Part shown: piece by piece, positions 36,415 to 49,770 of the stretch
Position numbering within the stretch: the stretch's first letter is position 1
Layout: each line of letters starts with the position of its first letter
Origin: Selaginella tamariscina
Lineage: Eukaryota > Streptophyta > Lycopodiopsida > Selaginellales > Selaginellaceae
DNA length: 64,000 bases
NCBI GenBank assembly: GCA_003024785.1
Contig: PUQB01000459.1
Coordinates: 1-64,000 of the forward strand
Direction of reading: 5' to 3'
Made by a program: the position numbers and the translations under genes
Notes under the pieces: generated by a model
Seen by the model: only the letters and a program-made list of their open reading frames with translations
The model's database searches: none
What the model was told of the DNA's origin: nothing

Positions 36415-39340
36415 AGAGGAGAGAGAGAGAGAGAAGAGAAGAGAGCGTTTGATTAAACCAAAACTGTTTAGTTGCTGAATTTAATTGTGTTTACAGTCTA
36501 GACCAATCTCACACTCATCTGGCCTCTTTGAACAGCTGGTTTCAACTTTCCCAAGAGCGGTAATTTCTTTTGTAATTTATTAAATATTCTATATAAGATA
36601 TTCAGTACGTATTATATTACATTATTTAATACAAATATATATGTTATAGGGGAGGTTCTGGAAAATGTATGTGGAAGCACACATGAACGCAGGGAATGAC
36701 GATGCATTCGACATATATTCAGTCGTTGCTTGCTTAACTGCTTCTACTTGGACCTATGGTACATATATACATATACACATGCACGCACACACATAAATAC
36801 ATATATGTATTTATTACGTATATGTATATGTGTATACCTATATATACTGAGTCTCCATTTGTGTTAGGAAATGCTACATTAAATTTATTCGTAAGGTGAA
36901 TGAACAAAAGGGACCAGAAGGCAGAGAAGAGACACGAAAAGCCTTTGAGTTCATGGTTGGCCACGTTGGTATGCTCTCTCTTCTCTCTCACACACACACA
37001 CACACACATTGTTTTATGTATTTTCTTTTTGTTTTCGATTTGCAGGAATGGACATTTCATCCGGTCCATTGTGGATAGAATACATTCAGTTCTTGAAAAC
37101 AACCCCGGTACGTGGTTTAGGAGATTTTAAGGGGGAGTTTAAGGGGCTGGTTAGTGGGATTTTAAGGGTTTTTTTGAAGTTTAAGACTTGTATGCAGGTT
37201 TCGAATCAACAAGAAGACGCACAGAGGATGCAAATAGTACGGAGGGCGTACCAGCAGGCCGTACTAGCGCCGATACACCACGTGGAGCTTCTGTGGAAGG
37301 AATATGAGGGTTTCGAGAACTCCGTCAGCCGGGCACTGGTTGGCAGCTGCTTAATCCCTGATTACTTACTGTGGTTTAGGGGTTTAGAGTTTACCGTCTT
37401 TGTAGCTGCCATGCAGACGATGAATAAAGCTCTATTGTGTCATTAGTCTCCCTTATTTGTATATATGCTTTCTTATAGTTTTCTTATATATTTGTGCTTA
37501 CTTCTACTAGTTTTTCTTATATATTTGATTTGATTGTTTCTGTTTAATTTTTGTGGATTTTGACATTGTTATTTGTTTGCATTGTGTAGGCTAAGGGGCT
37601 CCTTGCGGAAGTACAGCCTAAACATTTTAATGCGAGGGCTGTATATAGAGAGAGGAAGAAGTTTTGGGACCAGATTGATCAGAGTTCGCTCCCTGTTCCT
37701 CCTACAGGATCACCAAAGGTGAGTTATATATATATATATTTCAGAGTTCCGAATAAGTAGAGAGAGAGAGAGAGAGAGACGTGCATATACCGTGTTCAGC
37801 TAATGTACTCATTCACTGTATAGTTTGTGGTCGTGTTATGTAGTACAGGACCATATTAGAATTGTTATACTAACTGATTATATAGCGCACATATCACATG
37901 TACGTGTGATGTGTACTCTGTGTGAGTGTGTGTGTGTGTGTGGGCATGTACAGATATCCTTATTACGTTTTCATGTGTCTAGGAGGAGCAACAAAATGCA
38001 GCTTGGAAGCAGTTGCTGGCGTTTGAGAAGTAAGTTACTTTAGAGATGCATAATAATGTACATTTTTGTAATCCTTGTATAATTAATAGCGTATCGTCTA
38101 TGTGCATCAGTGTTATAAATGTTCCAATATAATTTTAATGTACAAACAGATCTGTGTAGTAGGCTATATTGTAGTTTCAGTAAAATGCTATACACAATGT
38201 ATTGAAGGACCTCACACACGCACGCACGCACGCACGCCCACGCACACACGCACATAGGACTTGTTCTACTTGAGTATGAAAACTGTGTGTGTGTGTGTGT
38301 GTATAATTTGCAACTGATATATAAGCTGTTAATATATATATGTAACGCTGTGCCATATATACGCTGTTAATAATATACACTAAACTTTGTAATAATTTGC
38401 AACTTATATATAAGCTGTTAAATATATATGTAATGCTATTTCATATACGCTGTTAATAATATACACTAATTATAATAATTAACTAAAGTATTATATTAAA
38501 TAAAAATAAGAGCAAATACCGTTATGTACCAACTACAAGTTTAGTATAAACTGATTTCCTTCGTAGGAGTAATACACAACGATTGGAACCAGCATTTCTG
38601 GCTAAACGAGTTGTTTTCACATATGAACAGGTATATATACACATACTACACACCCATATACGTGTACATATGTGTGTAGTAATTTGATTAATTATTGATT
38701 TAATTTAATTAATTATATATGCAGTGTCTTATGTATTTTTACCATTACTCTGATGTATGGTATGATTATGCTATGTGGTATTCTCAAACTGGTTCAAATG
38801 ACAATGCTGTTGTAGTTTTTAGACGGGCCCTCAATGCTTTACCAGGTATTTATAAATCTAAAATCTTAAAAATTAAAAATAAAACTTTATTAAAAAAAAT
38901 AAATTATATTATAATAATTTAAATGTGTTTAAATTTAATAAGTTTCACTTATTAAAAACATAAATAAACTTAAACACAGTACCAAATTACAGAACATGCA
39001 TGTGTATTATTTGTTATATAAAAGAGAAAAAATTTACATTTCCTTTTAGTTTAATGATTAGAATTTAAAAAATTGTAATTTTGTTAATATTGTGAACAGG
39101 ATATAAGAATATTATATGTATTTTTCGAAATACATATGTGCGTGTAGACATGTATGTATAAATATCATATAAATTCATACATATATATATCATCAAGCTG
39201 CTGATAAACATAAATATAAATTTATAATGTATATAAACTCTTCTTGTTTCTCCATTAGACACAGCTGTATTATATTATGCCTACGCAGAATTTGAAGAAG
39301 CAAGAGGCTCTATCAAGGTAACTCTCTCTCTCTCTCTCTC

Positions 39341-39439
<99 letters not shown>

Positions 39440-39502
39440 TACATGCATATATACAAAGACGTAGTTTATATACTTTTTATATTTAATATGTGTTCAACTT
39501 AC

Positions 39503-39584
<82 letters not shown>

Positions 39585-40171
39585 CATGCATATATACAAA
39601 GACGTAGTTTATATAGTATTTATATGTTAATATGTGTTCAACTTTTGATAAGGATGCTAAGAAGGTCTACGAAACACTTCTGGGGAACGAGAAAATAGCA
39701 AATTCTTTGGCATACATACAGGTATGTACGTTGTATGTGTGTGTAAGGGAGAGTTAATTAAAACTAATTAACTCATTAATACCTTTAATTACTTAAATTA
39801 TTGCTAATTGTTAATGTTTAGTTCATGAGGTTTGTGAGAAGAAATGAAGGGGCTGAGGCTGCACGTAAAGTATTTACTGAGGCCCGTAAAAATCCGTTTT
39901 GTACATATCATCTATACGTAGCATATGCCACTATGGTTTTTACCCTCGACAAAGATATGAAGGTTAGTATCAATTAATTTTATTTAACTACATTATTTTC
40001 CCTGGTTTTCTCTCAGGTGCTAATAACAATATGTTAGTATGAAATTATTTCTAATATATTGTTAGTTTCATTTGAAGGCTTAGTTTTATATGTTTACCGT
40101 GTGATTATATTTAGTATCACAATGTTATGTATGTTAATCTTACTAGGAAGTTTTAACGTTTATTGTTAATG

Positions 40172-40226
<55 letters not shown>

Positions 40227-40914
40227 TTAATTTATAAACTAACTAATTTTTATACAGATAGCACGAGAAATTTTTGAGTTAGGATTGCAAACATACATTC
40301 ACGACCCTAGATACGTTCTTGAGTGAGTATCACGTATATTTTTTTTGTTTGTTTGTTTGTTTATATTCTTAAATTTAATTATATTAACAATTTCTTTGTA
40401 AGGTACTCCGATTTTCTTTGCCGTGTTAACGATGACCGTAACGCACGAGCATTATTCGAGCGTGCATTGAGCGTACTTCCTGCAGAAAAATCCGTAGAGG
40501 TGTGTGTGTGCGCGTGCGTGTGCGTGTGTGTGAGTGTGTGCGTGGAGAGAGAGAGAGAGAGAGAGAGTTTACTTTTCCTTAATAAACGTTATTTTTTGAT
40601 ACAGATCTGGAATCGATTTGTAGAGTTTGAGCAAACTTACGGTGATATTTCTACTATGTTAAAGGTACACATACTCACACACACATACACACGCGCGTGT
40701 TAATTATGATATATTTATCATACTTATGTAATTATATACTACTATTTACTAAATTATGCAAAAATATAATGGATTAATACTAATTATTTACTGATTAATT
40801 ATGTTTAGGTGCAACAAAGAAGAAGAGAGACTCTAACTACACATGTAGAAAGCCCATTACAACAGTTAATCTCTCGCTATCGGTTTTTAGACCTTCAGGT
40901 CATATATATAATTT

Positions 40915-40951
<37 letters not shown>

Positions 40952-42227
40952 TGTATTTGGGCACGTAAGTCTCTTATATTCTTTATTGAAATCATTTTTG
41001 CAGGTTACGGGTCAAAAACAGGAGGAAAACAGCTTACTAGGTTAGTATTATACTAATGATACAAGTTTAACCTGAATAAAACCGTGTGTATGTGTACACA
41101 CACACGTGCATGCGTGCGTGCGTGTGTGTGTGAGAGAGAGAGAGTATATACACGTACAGATGTATATATAATAGTATATTTAATCTTATAATAAATAAAT
41201 TTGATGTTTCAATTAATTTAATTTGTTAAATGTGCAGGTCCATCACCTTCCATGAACATAACAAGGCCAAACATGACAATAAACGATTCTAAACCACGTA
41301 TGTAATACAAATATACACACGCACGCACATATGGTGTCATGTACTAAATCTTATTAATTTCAGCTATTTCTAGTGAAAATACATTAGGCTTTCAAGGTAA
41401 TTAAATAATTACAAATTAATAATTATAAGTAAATTATAATAAATACTTATAAATTAATTATTATTTATATATTTAATGCTCACACAATACTAAACTCTTA
41501 TATGTTTAGTTCGCGTTGAGGATATCATGAAGAGTTTGCCCCCTCCTTTTAGGGCTTTCATTTTGAACCTTCCACCCGTTGAAGGTAATAAAAATATATA
41601 TATTATATTAAATATGTTATACTTATATTTATTACATTTTAGTTAATTAAGTTTATGGTGAATTATAGGGCCAGTACCAGATGTTGATCTTGTGATGTCT
41701 ATTCTACTTCAGAATGAAATTCCAAATCCGGCGGCTGGGATTCTGCCAAATGGCAACATTCAAACGGCTGGGATTAAACGCAAGGAACTAGCTAGTAAGT
41801 TATCACACATACACACAGAGTTATACACATACATTGAGCCGGTTTTAAGCTGGTTAAATATACATTATATACTAAATAGTTTCCAATATGTACATCAATA
41901 TATAAATATTTAATATATGACTTATATTTATTACATTTTAGTGTAAGAAATATAATAACGTAATACTATGAATAACTATTAATATAATTGTACATAATAT
42001 AAGGTTTTTTTCTTAATTAACGAGTGTTAATAGCACAAGACGAGGATGAATCAGGTCCGTCCGTTCAAGCTACAACGAATTCTGCACCGAGGGATGTGTT
42101 TAGATTAAGGCAATTACAGAGATCAAGAGCAGTAACCAATAGCATTAATACAAAGGGCTTACAACAAGCTCGTTCTTCCTCTGGTGGTGGTGGTAGCACT
42201 TTGAGTGGGTCCGTTAGTTCTGAATAG
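35572..42227 (+). CDS. CSTF77: CSTF77, cleavage stimulation factor 77-kDa subunit, 24 exons
   Basis: Exons: 35572-35700, 36052-36129, 36497-36559, 36650-36758, 36868-36968, 37046-37107, 37199-37338, 37590-37718, 37983-38029, 38567-38630, 38725-38845, 39259-39317, 39653-39721, 39822-39962, 40258-40322, 40403-40499, 40605-40664, 40809-40898, 41004-41040, 41238-41297, 41364-41396, 41510-41584, 41669-41794 and 42034-42227. CSTF77 is the HAT-repeat scaffold of the CstF complex in mRNA 3'-end cleavage and polyadenylation. HAT repeats are unmistakable: GRFWKMYVEAHMNAGNDDA, WKCYIKFIRKVNEQKG, HHVELLWKEYEGFENSVSRA, RVVFTYEQ, DVWYDYAMWYSQTGSNDNA, YSDFLCRVNDDRNARALFER and WNRFVEFEQTYGDISTMLK. The C-terminal monkeytail has PRDVFRLRQLQRSRA. 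The exon 1 frame that joins exon 2 begins at ATG 35572 but meets TAG four codons later; exon 4 also needs one base to give FSRCLLNCFYLDLW. Both look like lost bases. Confidence 0.93.
38330..38470. repeat. 85-bp tandem duplication in CSTF77 intron 9
   Basis: Two copies of a unit containing AATTTGCAACT, ATATAAGCTGTTAA and CGCTGTTAATAATATACACTA, differing by a few substitutions and short indels. Confidence 0.7.
39320..39625. repeat. duplicated compound microsatellite, CSTF77 intron 12
   Basis: Two tandem copies of (AT)n-(GA)n followed by TACATGCATATATACAAAG and ACGTAGTTTATATA. The first copy has an added (GACA)n run at 39409-39434. Confidence 0.8.
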
Positions 42228-43503
42228 AAAATATATATATATTTAAATTTTTTAATTTTTTTTTTTAAAACATTATATTAATTTATTGTAATCATTTTAT
42301 TATTTAGTTAAAGCTTGAAGTTTTTCTATTTTTAGTTATTATATTTAATTAAGTTTTAAAAACTTGTTCTTAATTGTTAGATCCATTATCGTGTATAAGG
42401 TCAGCATGCATCTAAATTGAACTTTTAACATTATATTTTAACATGTAAAATGTACATATACAACTGTATATGTACAATGAGATATATTGTTTAATATAGA
42501 AATTTATGCATATTATTACATATATATAGTCATTTTTATTAACAAGTACATTAATATATTCTAACAGGGTAGATCATATTTATAAGTGAGATTGAATCTT
42601 TTGATGTAAACTATATATTATATGATTTTAATTTCTTATTGTTATATTATTAATAATATATACATGTATAAACAAACGTTACACATTGTGTAAACTTTTA
42701 AATATATTTTCATTTCAATATTATATTGGTATATTAAATAAATAAAAAAATTTAACAGTAAAACCTAAAATTTATAGTGGGATTTTTTATCTTCAAATAT
42801 AAATCCCACTATTAAATAAAAATATTCTAACTTACAAGTTTACATCTTAAACTTAAAATTATCACTAATGTTCATGAATTTGTTATTTGTGATTCAATTT
42901 AATCTATTATGTATTGAATTTGTATTTTATGTTATTCTTGTTGTTAATGTTATTTTTGTTTATTACTGATTTATTTATTTCATTTTAATAATTTATATTA
43001 ATTTATAAAAATTTAAAAGAACCTTTTAATTTATTAATTAATGTAACTTCAAGCTATATAAATATACAAATATAAGAATATACATTTTATTTTTAAACCT
43101 TACAAAAATATTACCTTATGTTCATAAAACTCAACTTATGATTCTCTTTAGGTTTGATATTGTAAAATAAAAAAATTTAAATAAGAAGTATTCCATTTTA
43201 AGTTTTCTAAACATAAATGAAAACCTATTTAATTTTATATAGTGAATGTGAAAAAATTAATATTTATTATTGAAAAGATAATGAAACATTGGAACCTAGC
43301 AACTCTTAACAATGCCATTAACATTGTAACTAACACCTTTCTCATATGTCAAAACACTTCATAGATAATTGTCAACACCAATTCCATATATATCTAAGCG
43401 GATATCAATAATATTTGTGCCTAATTATTATGACCATTTCATCTATACCCACCTTTCCATTCGGTGGCTTCAATGCCTTGTGTATATACACACACATACA
43501 TAC

Positions 43504-46500
43504 ATATGTTGTTACGTATGAGATTACACACATATAGACACACACACACACATATATATATTTGTTATTATGTATGAAATTTTACACTATGTGTGTATGT
43601 GTTGTAAGTTCTAACTTTTTTATAATACCTATAATTGTTTTTTGTCTAGATTTTACTCCATAATACTTTTTAACTTGTCCACCATGCAATGTAAATGAGA
43701 CTTATTTGCTTGGAGCAATGACTTTTTATCTTTGAAACTCCTTGTACAACTTGTTCATTTTTAATTGCAAAAAAAACTTGTTTGTGAAAATAAACCCTTC
43801 TTATTCTTATATTTCTCATTTTCAAAGTTTAAATAAAAATTGACAATCTAATCAAGCCACCATGGACATTGCTCAATTTTATACTTATTTTATTAATCCT
43901 CTATTTACATTATATGTTCTAGTTCCAAAATCTTCCACCATGAAGTCAATGGTATTATTTTAATTTATTTATTTATTTAACATATTCTATGACCATACAA
44001 TGATTATAGGTTTACTTACAATTTATACAATTATATATCTTTGAATGTAATATTTGTACTACGTCATAATGTTGAATATCCTTGTCATAGTAGGGTTAAC
44101 ACGTGGCAACACATGGTTGTTAAGTGGTCATCCAACATTAACATTATGTATAAGCAATGTTAAGTCTTTTAAAACGACCCAAAGAGTTTAACTTAAGTGT
44201 TTAAATAGGCACGAAACTTAAGGTTCTACCTTAAGTCCTAAAATGACTATTTCTCGAAAATAACCCAAATAGATTTAGGATCCTACCCTAAAAAACTTAA
44301 ATAAACTCATGCCCTAATTCCATTAAGAAGATGTGTCTCACACATACCAAGTCTTTTAGAGTGACAAAGGGTACCTTAAACCACGATTAACCCTTAAGGG
44401 TTTGAGTGACCAAGTCATACTCTAAATCTAAAGTTAGTAACAAGTGTTTTACTAAGCAAAATCTTTAAGGCTAAGTTTGGATAACCCCAAGCATGAGACT
44501 ATGTGAATGCCTCATGAAAGGGCTCCTTCTTTAAGCGAATACTCAAGGGTTTGATTTGAGCACAAGCACACTTACTTGCTAAAGTATATAACCATTTGAC
44601 GTTGAGCCCATGACACAACCCCTCAGAAGTTGTACAATGTCATTTAGCCTAGTGTCACATGTTTATGTAACATTATTTCTCAAGATGTGCATTATTTCAC
44701 TATAGCCCCTCAAACTCAAGAGCTACATTTGGTGCCATGAATGTGACTCACAAATGCTAATTTTAAAACCCATGTATGAACCTGCATGAACTTGGTAAAG
44801 AGAACCCATTTGGCTAGGGGAACATGTACTTTCTCAAGACTTCTCAAGTGTGAGTTGGATGTAGCATAATAGTGTGGATCCATTAACGTTAAGGGTAGGT
44901 TACCCTTAAGGTGTGACATACGAAAGTTAGGGCAACACAAAGGCTGTGTCTTAATAACATAAAATAGGCTTTCATTAGTGGGGAGGAAGGAACCAAACAC
45001 TTATCAGTCTTTGGCATGCTTTTCCCATACTTACTTTATATAATATATGTGATGAAATCCCTTGCCCTGTTTTCCTACTCTTTCAAGTGGACTAGCACCA
45101 AATCTCATTCCCAATGTAATGATGTTTTATGAGTTTTTAACTTAAAAACCCCTAATTAAGATTAGGTAAACCTTATGGGTGTTTCTAGTTATATCTTACA
45201 CACTGAACTCACCAAACTAGGAATCTGAACTAGGACATAAGCAACAAAAGGAAAATTTTCTAAATAAAAGTGTTAACTTTGCCTAAAGTTTCTTATAAAT
45301 ACCTAACGACATTTAATTAAATCATCATTAAATACCTAAGTGCATTGAACAAGCTTGTTTTTTCAACATTTAAGGCTTATCAACATAATTTGGTAAGTAA
45401 CAATAATTAACCTCCAAAATAAAAAGTGGTCATAGTAGAAATAATGACAATCCTTTAATTAAGACTAAGCTCAAGTGATATAAGTTGAAGAATATTTAAT
45501 ATTGTGACATAATCATAATAGTCTATTTATTTTAAGTTCTCCACTTGAGGTGCACAAATTTAGTGGTTATCATGCCCTTCATGGGGTGTTTTACCTTGCA
45601 GAAATGGTATGATTTAAAAATGTCTTTCATTCATATGATGAAAAATTGAAAAGTCCATCAATAAAATGTACAACATCAAATTTTGTCCTTTAACTTAAAG
45701 GCAATTATAATGTAGATTTTATCAGCATATTCCTACAAATATTTTATACAATGTATTATTGTATATTGTGAAATTCCATACAATTGTTGTTGTAGTGATA
45801 ACATTTATGGTACCATGTAAGCTGAGTGGATTAGGATGAAGAAAAAAAAGTTAAATGGCAATGTTTAACAAAATGATATGTAAATATTTATTTTCATGTG
45901 TCCTTCAATATTTTATGTTTTCATTTAATTCTAAACCCATCAAAAACGTCCAAAAATGGTCTTACAAAATGGCTCAATGCTCAACCAACCCCTACTAAGG
46001 AACTAAGAAGCTATTATAACATTTCTAGAGTCTTCCATGGGCATATGTTAAACTCAACAATGAGGGACATGTTGTTGTTAATGCCCAAAAGTAAATTTTA
46101 TTATAATCTCAAAATCTCTTGTATTTTTTTTTTTATCATATTAAAAAGAATAATGTTTTCACAATTGTTGGTTGCAAAACCATCATGATATGTACATTAA
46201 AAGACTATACAAAATCCTCTAACCATTAGTTATAAATTGATTACGATTGTAGTTTAGAGTAAAAGGAGCTTATGAAAATATAATTACATATTATATAAGA
46301 ATGAGAGGAAGGAATTTTATAGGTTACGAAGGTGACATACATTTATGTTACAAATGATATCTTGTTGCATAAGTTTAAAGCAATTTGTTTTTAAATTAAT
46401 TAGTAAGGGCACTAAATTTTCTTGGAAGAGACGGGCATGACTTATATATGAATCAAATATTTACAAGGAAATGGTTATGTCATTTGCAATAGGTGTTTGA

Positions 46501-47648
46501 GAGATTCTTCAACATAAAATTCAAAATATGGGGCTGATCGTTTTTTGTATTATCAATTTTTATTCACGACTCAAACTTATCAATTCGCAATTTTTTTACA
46601 TTGATTAACATTGGCATTCTCGATGAACATCGTATTCTTATATTTGTTACAGTGTGAAGAAGGTTTAACAACTAGTTAATTATAATTAATTACAAGTGCA
46701 ACTAATAAATCATATAGAAAATTTAATAAGAGTGAGTAAAATATTAAAATAACACTATATAATATAAGTTCTTATGACTAATAAACATTAAAACTTTGTA
46801 AATCAATCAAGCATCTTTACAACCTCAACACATGTCTAATTTACTTAATAAATGTGAATGTCCTTGTTTTCATCATATGACAAACTTATTAAATACACAA
46901 AATAAAAATGTTTGTAATCCAAATAACACTTGTTTTTAGTCTTTCTTTTCATAAAATCTTTGTGATTACACTTTGGTATTTATTTAATATTGACGATATA
47001 GAAATGACTCTTGGTAGTGGCATATTGTACCTTGTAAGTCCGAGATATGCGGCTTTTTGTTGTATTTTAACATTGGTCATTATTTTTCTTGTTTTTAAAA
47101 TTTGTTGTTTAATTATCTTAAAGACATTGGACTTGTAAGGCACTTGCAAAACTAGCCCCTTCATTCACATGTCACACAACCAAAAAATTTTGGCTTAATC
47201 ATGACAATATCAACAACTCTATAAGCATGTCCACCATATGAACCACAAGTAAATCTAAACCCATTTTTTGTGGCCATCGCATACATTTTCTTTATAAAGC
47301 TTGGAAATGGTGGTGAGTAAATTACATAGGCTAGTCTAATATAAGCTTTATATGCACCATGATTTACATCTTTATTAGCACATATTGCATTAGTTTTAAG
47401 ACCAAAAGCACATCTAATGTTCGAAAATATACTTCTCTCAAATGTGTTTTCTTAGACAACACTTGCAATGAGATACATGGTGAATGGGGATAGTGAGTTA
47501 TATTTATGGGGGGGACCATGTTATATATATAATATCCACTAGTATATATATAATAATTTATTATATGTAACTATATATTTTTATTAAAATGTATATATAT
47601 AATAGATGAATATGTTTTAAGGGTGTAATCTCATACATAACAACAAAT
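43504..47648. mobile_element. candidate DNA element bounded by inverted repeats
   Basis: 43504-43530 contains GTTGTTACGTATGAGATTAC. The reverse complement of 47621-47648 reads GTTGTTATGTATGAGATTAC with the same flanks, about 24 of 26 positions matching. Opposite orientation and a spacing of 4.1 kb fit terminal inverted repeats. No transposase is recognised inside, and the flanks are low-complexity, so target duplications cannot be judged. It could equally be two small elements in opposite orientation. Confidence 0.3.
47161..47451 (-). pseudogene. unrecognised open frame, 97 codons
   Basis: An unusually clean frame for this AT-rich area, read on the minus strand with no early Met. It includes YKAYIRLAYVIYSPPFPSFI, KKMYAMATKNGFRFTCGSYG and GHAYRVVDIVM. 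Aromatic and Gly content look protein-like. I do not recognise the family. It sits just inside the right inverted repeat of the candidate element and may be part of it. Confidence 0.35.
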
Positions 47649-47700
47649 CTACGTGTGTATGTATGTATATACGTGTGTATCAATATTATCATAGAGTATG

Positions 47701-47746
<46 letters not shown>

Positions 47747-48389
47747 TAGAGTATATATACAAAAAAATTTGTTCAAACTATACATATTCCAAGCTTTTAC
47801 TATGTCATCATTCGAGTATGCAAGCCTACAGGTATCTCGACAATCACTGTAGTTTAGTAAATGCTTGAATTTCCTTAAGATTTTAAATATAAATTTTGAT
47901 TAAGTTAGGAAATTTCTCTTTTTTCTAGTTTTTGGGAATATTCTATATAAATTGTAGAATATTCTATAATTCAACAATACTTACAAATTATGTATTACTT
48001 AAGAAATACCAAAAAAAAAAAAAGTAAATGATGCCTGGGAATACCTGCCCTTAGAGAAGAAGTTCCCAATCCTAAATGCATAGGTTCAGAATATTCAAAT
48101 CGAATATGGAAATATGTATTTAAAATCAAATATACATATAGTATATACGGATGTAAGACACACACAAATACATAGATACGTGTGTGTGTGTGTGTGTGTC
48201 TGTGTATTGGTGTACGTTAACATAATGCTTAAAATTCATCTTAAGTTAACATTACTCAGCTGATTATTATTAATACTATTAAAATAATTAATTAATGTAT
48301 TTGTATTTCTTGAAAGTTTGAAGAATAGATACTCAAATGTCACGCACACTTTTGACATTATGATATAAGAATAAAACAAAGAAGATATA

Positions 48390-49658
48390 TTATTTTCTGT
48401 GCACAAAATCTACGATCGAAACTACAGTGCCAGATGTCCCAACCACAATACCTACAGTCAGAATCGCAACATTCAATGCAAACTCCCACTTCGATATGGT
48501 CCTTCGGAATATCTTCAAATAGAAAAGAGAGGGAAGGATTACAGCCACTAGCATTCCGGACGCAGAGCCAATAAAGTTCACCAGTGTCTCAAAATAGGGC
48601 AAGGCCATAGCAAGAACAAAAATGATAATCATGAATGAAGTGCGGAGGAGAATGCTGGCTACTAGAAACTGCTTCGACTTCTTAGGCCATTGAAACCTGC
48701 TTTCGATATCGAGTGCCATTGGAGCAATGCAGAGCGAGTATTTGCTGGCTGGAAGAAACGCCGTGAACGATAAGACGATCTTAGCTGCAGTTAACCAATA
48801 GGAATGTTCAAGGACACTTGGGGAAGGACGTACTGACCGAACATGGTTCCTCCCAGAAAAGCAAATCCTGTGTATGCTGCTGTAGAAAGGAGAAAACTGA
48901 CGATCAAAACCTGATAGCACTAATTAGAAATGTATTTACAATGAAGAATTCGTTTTACCTTTGGATAACTATGGCTTTCTAGGAAACGCACAGTGTGCAG
49001 CGTAACAATAAGCATAGACTCCTGTTATGCTCAGCAGCTTGCTTGGTCTCAACAGTGGAACCGAGTGATGAAAGCCCAGGTGGTCGAAGATCCCAGCGTA
49101 CAAAATGGTGACTGCAATCACAGTGTAAATGATAATCCCGCAGAGAGATAAGTAAGAAACAAGCGTTAAGTCGCGTAACCATGTGGTGGGAAGTATGATA
49201 ACGAAAGCTAGCAGCAAAAGAAGCTTTGAAGGACCGATTTCTAAGGTCGAAAACTTGAGACTAGCATGAGGAAACAGCCTTCCTAAGTTATCGCCCATAG
49301 AAATGGTGTAGCCTACTAAGACTGCAATCATTTCAAAGTGCACTAGTAACGTGAATGACACACGGGCTCTTCGACCAAACGCTGCCTCGGCAACCTTGTT
49401 GTAAGATGGATTCTGGACCAGGCAGTGACCTAGTATGTATGCTGTGTAGCAGCTGATTAAGGCGAAGGCAAACAAGATGCTAAGACCAAAAAGCCCAGCT
49501 TTCTCAAGAGCATATGGTGTAGTGAGAAATGAGATACCTGGCACACACATATACACACATCAGTCGTAAAGAGAGATATATATGGTTGGGGAAAACACAC
49601 CGAGGATTGCACTGATACTATTGAATGTTGCTTGTGAGAAGGAGCTTCCTTCTTCCAT
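48390..49658 (-). CDS. AVT-type amino acid transporter (AAAP family), 3 exons
   Basis: Exons on the minus strand: 49601-49658, 48959-49537 and 48390-48910. The protein belongs to the amino acid/auxin permease superfamily, closest in plan to plant vacuolar AVT1-type transporters. Exon 1 gives MEEGSSFSQATFNSISAILG, exon 2 GISFLTTPYALEKAGLFGLS and about six membrane segments, including FAFALISCYTAYILGHCLV and KLLLLLAFVIILPTTWLRDL. Exon 3 gives FAFLGGTMFGQYVLPQVSLN, LTAAKIVLSFTAFLPASKYS, a long amphipathic stretch and four more helices. The usual long hydrophilic N-terminus is not found upstream. There are breaks at the exon 2 end (after HCAFP, where part of a conserved loop is missing) and in exon 3, where a GG replaces the GGG of the second copy. 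Function on neutral amino acids is by family only. Confidence 0.75.
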
Positions 49659-49770
49659 GCCATGCCAGCCATCTCTTGCTCTCCAGATGCCGTGTCTAAT
49701 ACCACTATATTGTGTGGTTCGAAATATAGGTCAAGTCTTAAAGTGAAAGACCGACCGAGAGAAGATTTGG

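Larger units (their letters stand above)
42228..48389. other. 6-kb gene-poor region, possible old transposon
   Basis: AT-rich and mostly without coding signal. Short frames near 44.7-45.0 kb and 45.9-46.2 kb have no recognisable protein character. A 26-nt imperfect inverted repeat pair bounds 43.5-47.65 kb, and a 97-codon open frame lies at 47161-47451 (minus); both are listed separately. The strand switch between CSTF77 (+) and the AVT gene (-) falls here. Confidence 0.5.

Noticed and set aside
37108..37198. In-frame sequence joining CSTF77 exons 6 and 7 as one longer exon
   Set aside because: It has a GTACGT donor and a TATGCAG acceptor, and its translation does not belong to the HAT-repeat protein; it is an intron that happens to be open.
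44716..45000. 94-codon minus-strand frame in the gene-poor region
   Set aside because: No recognisable motif, biased composition and no splice or promoter context; not enough to call a gene.
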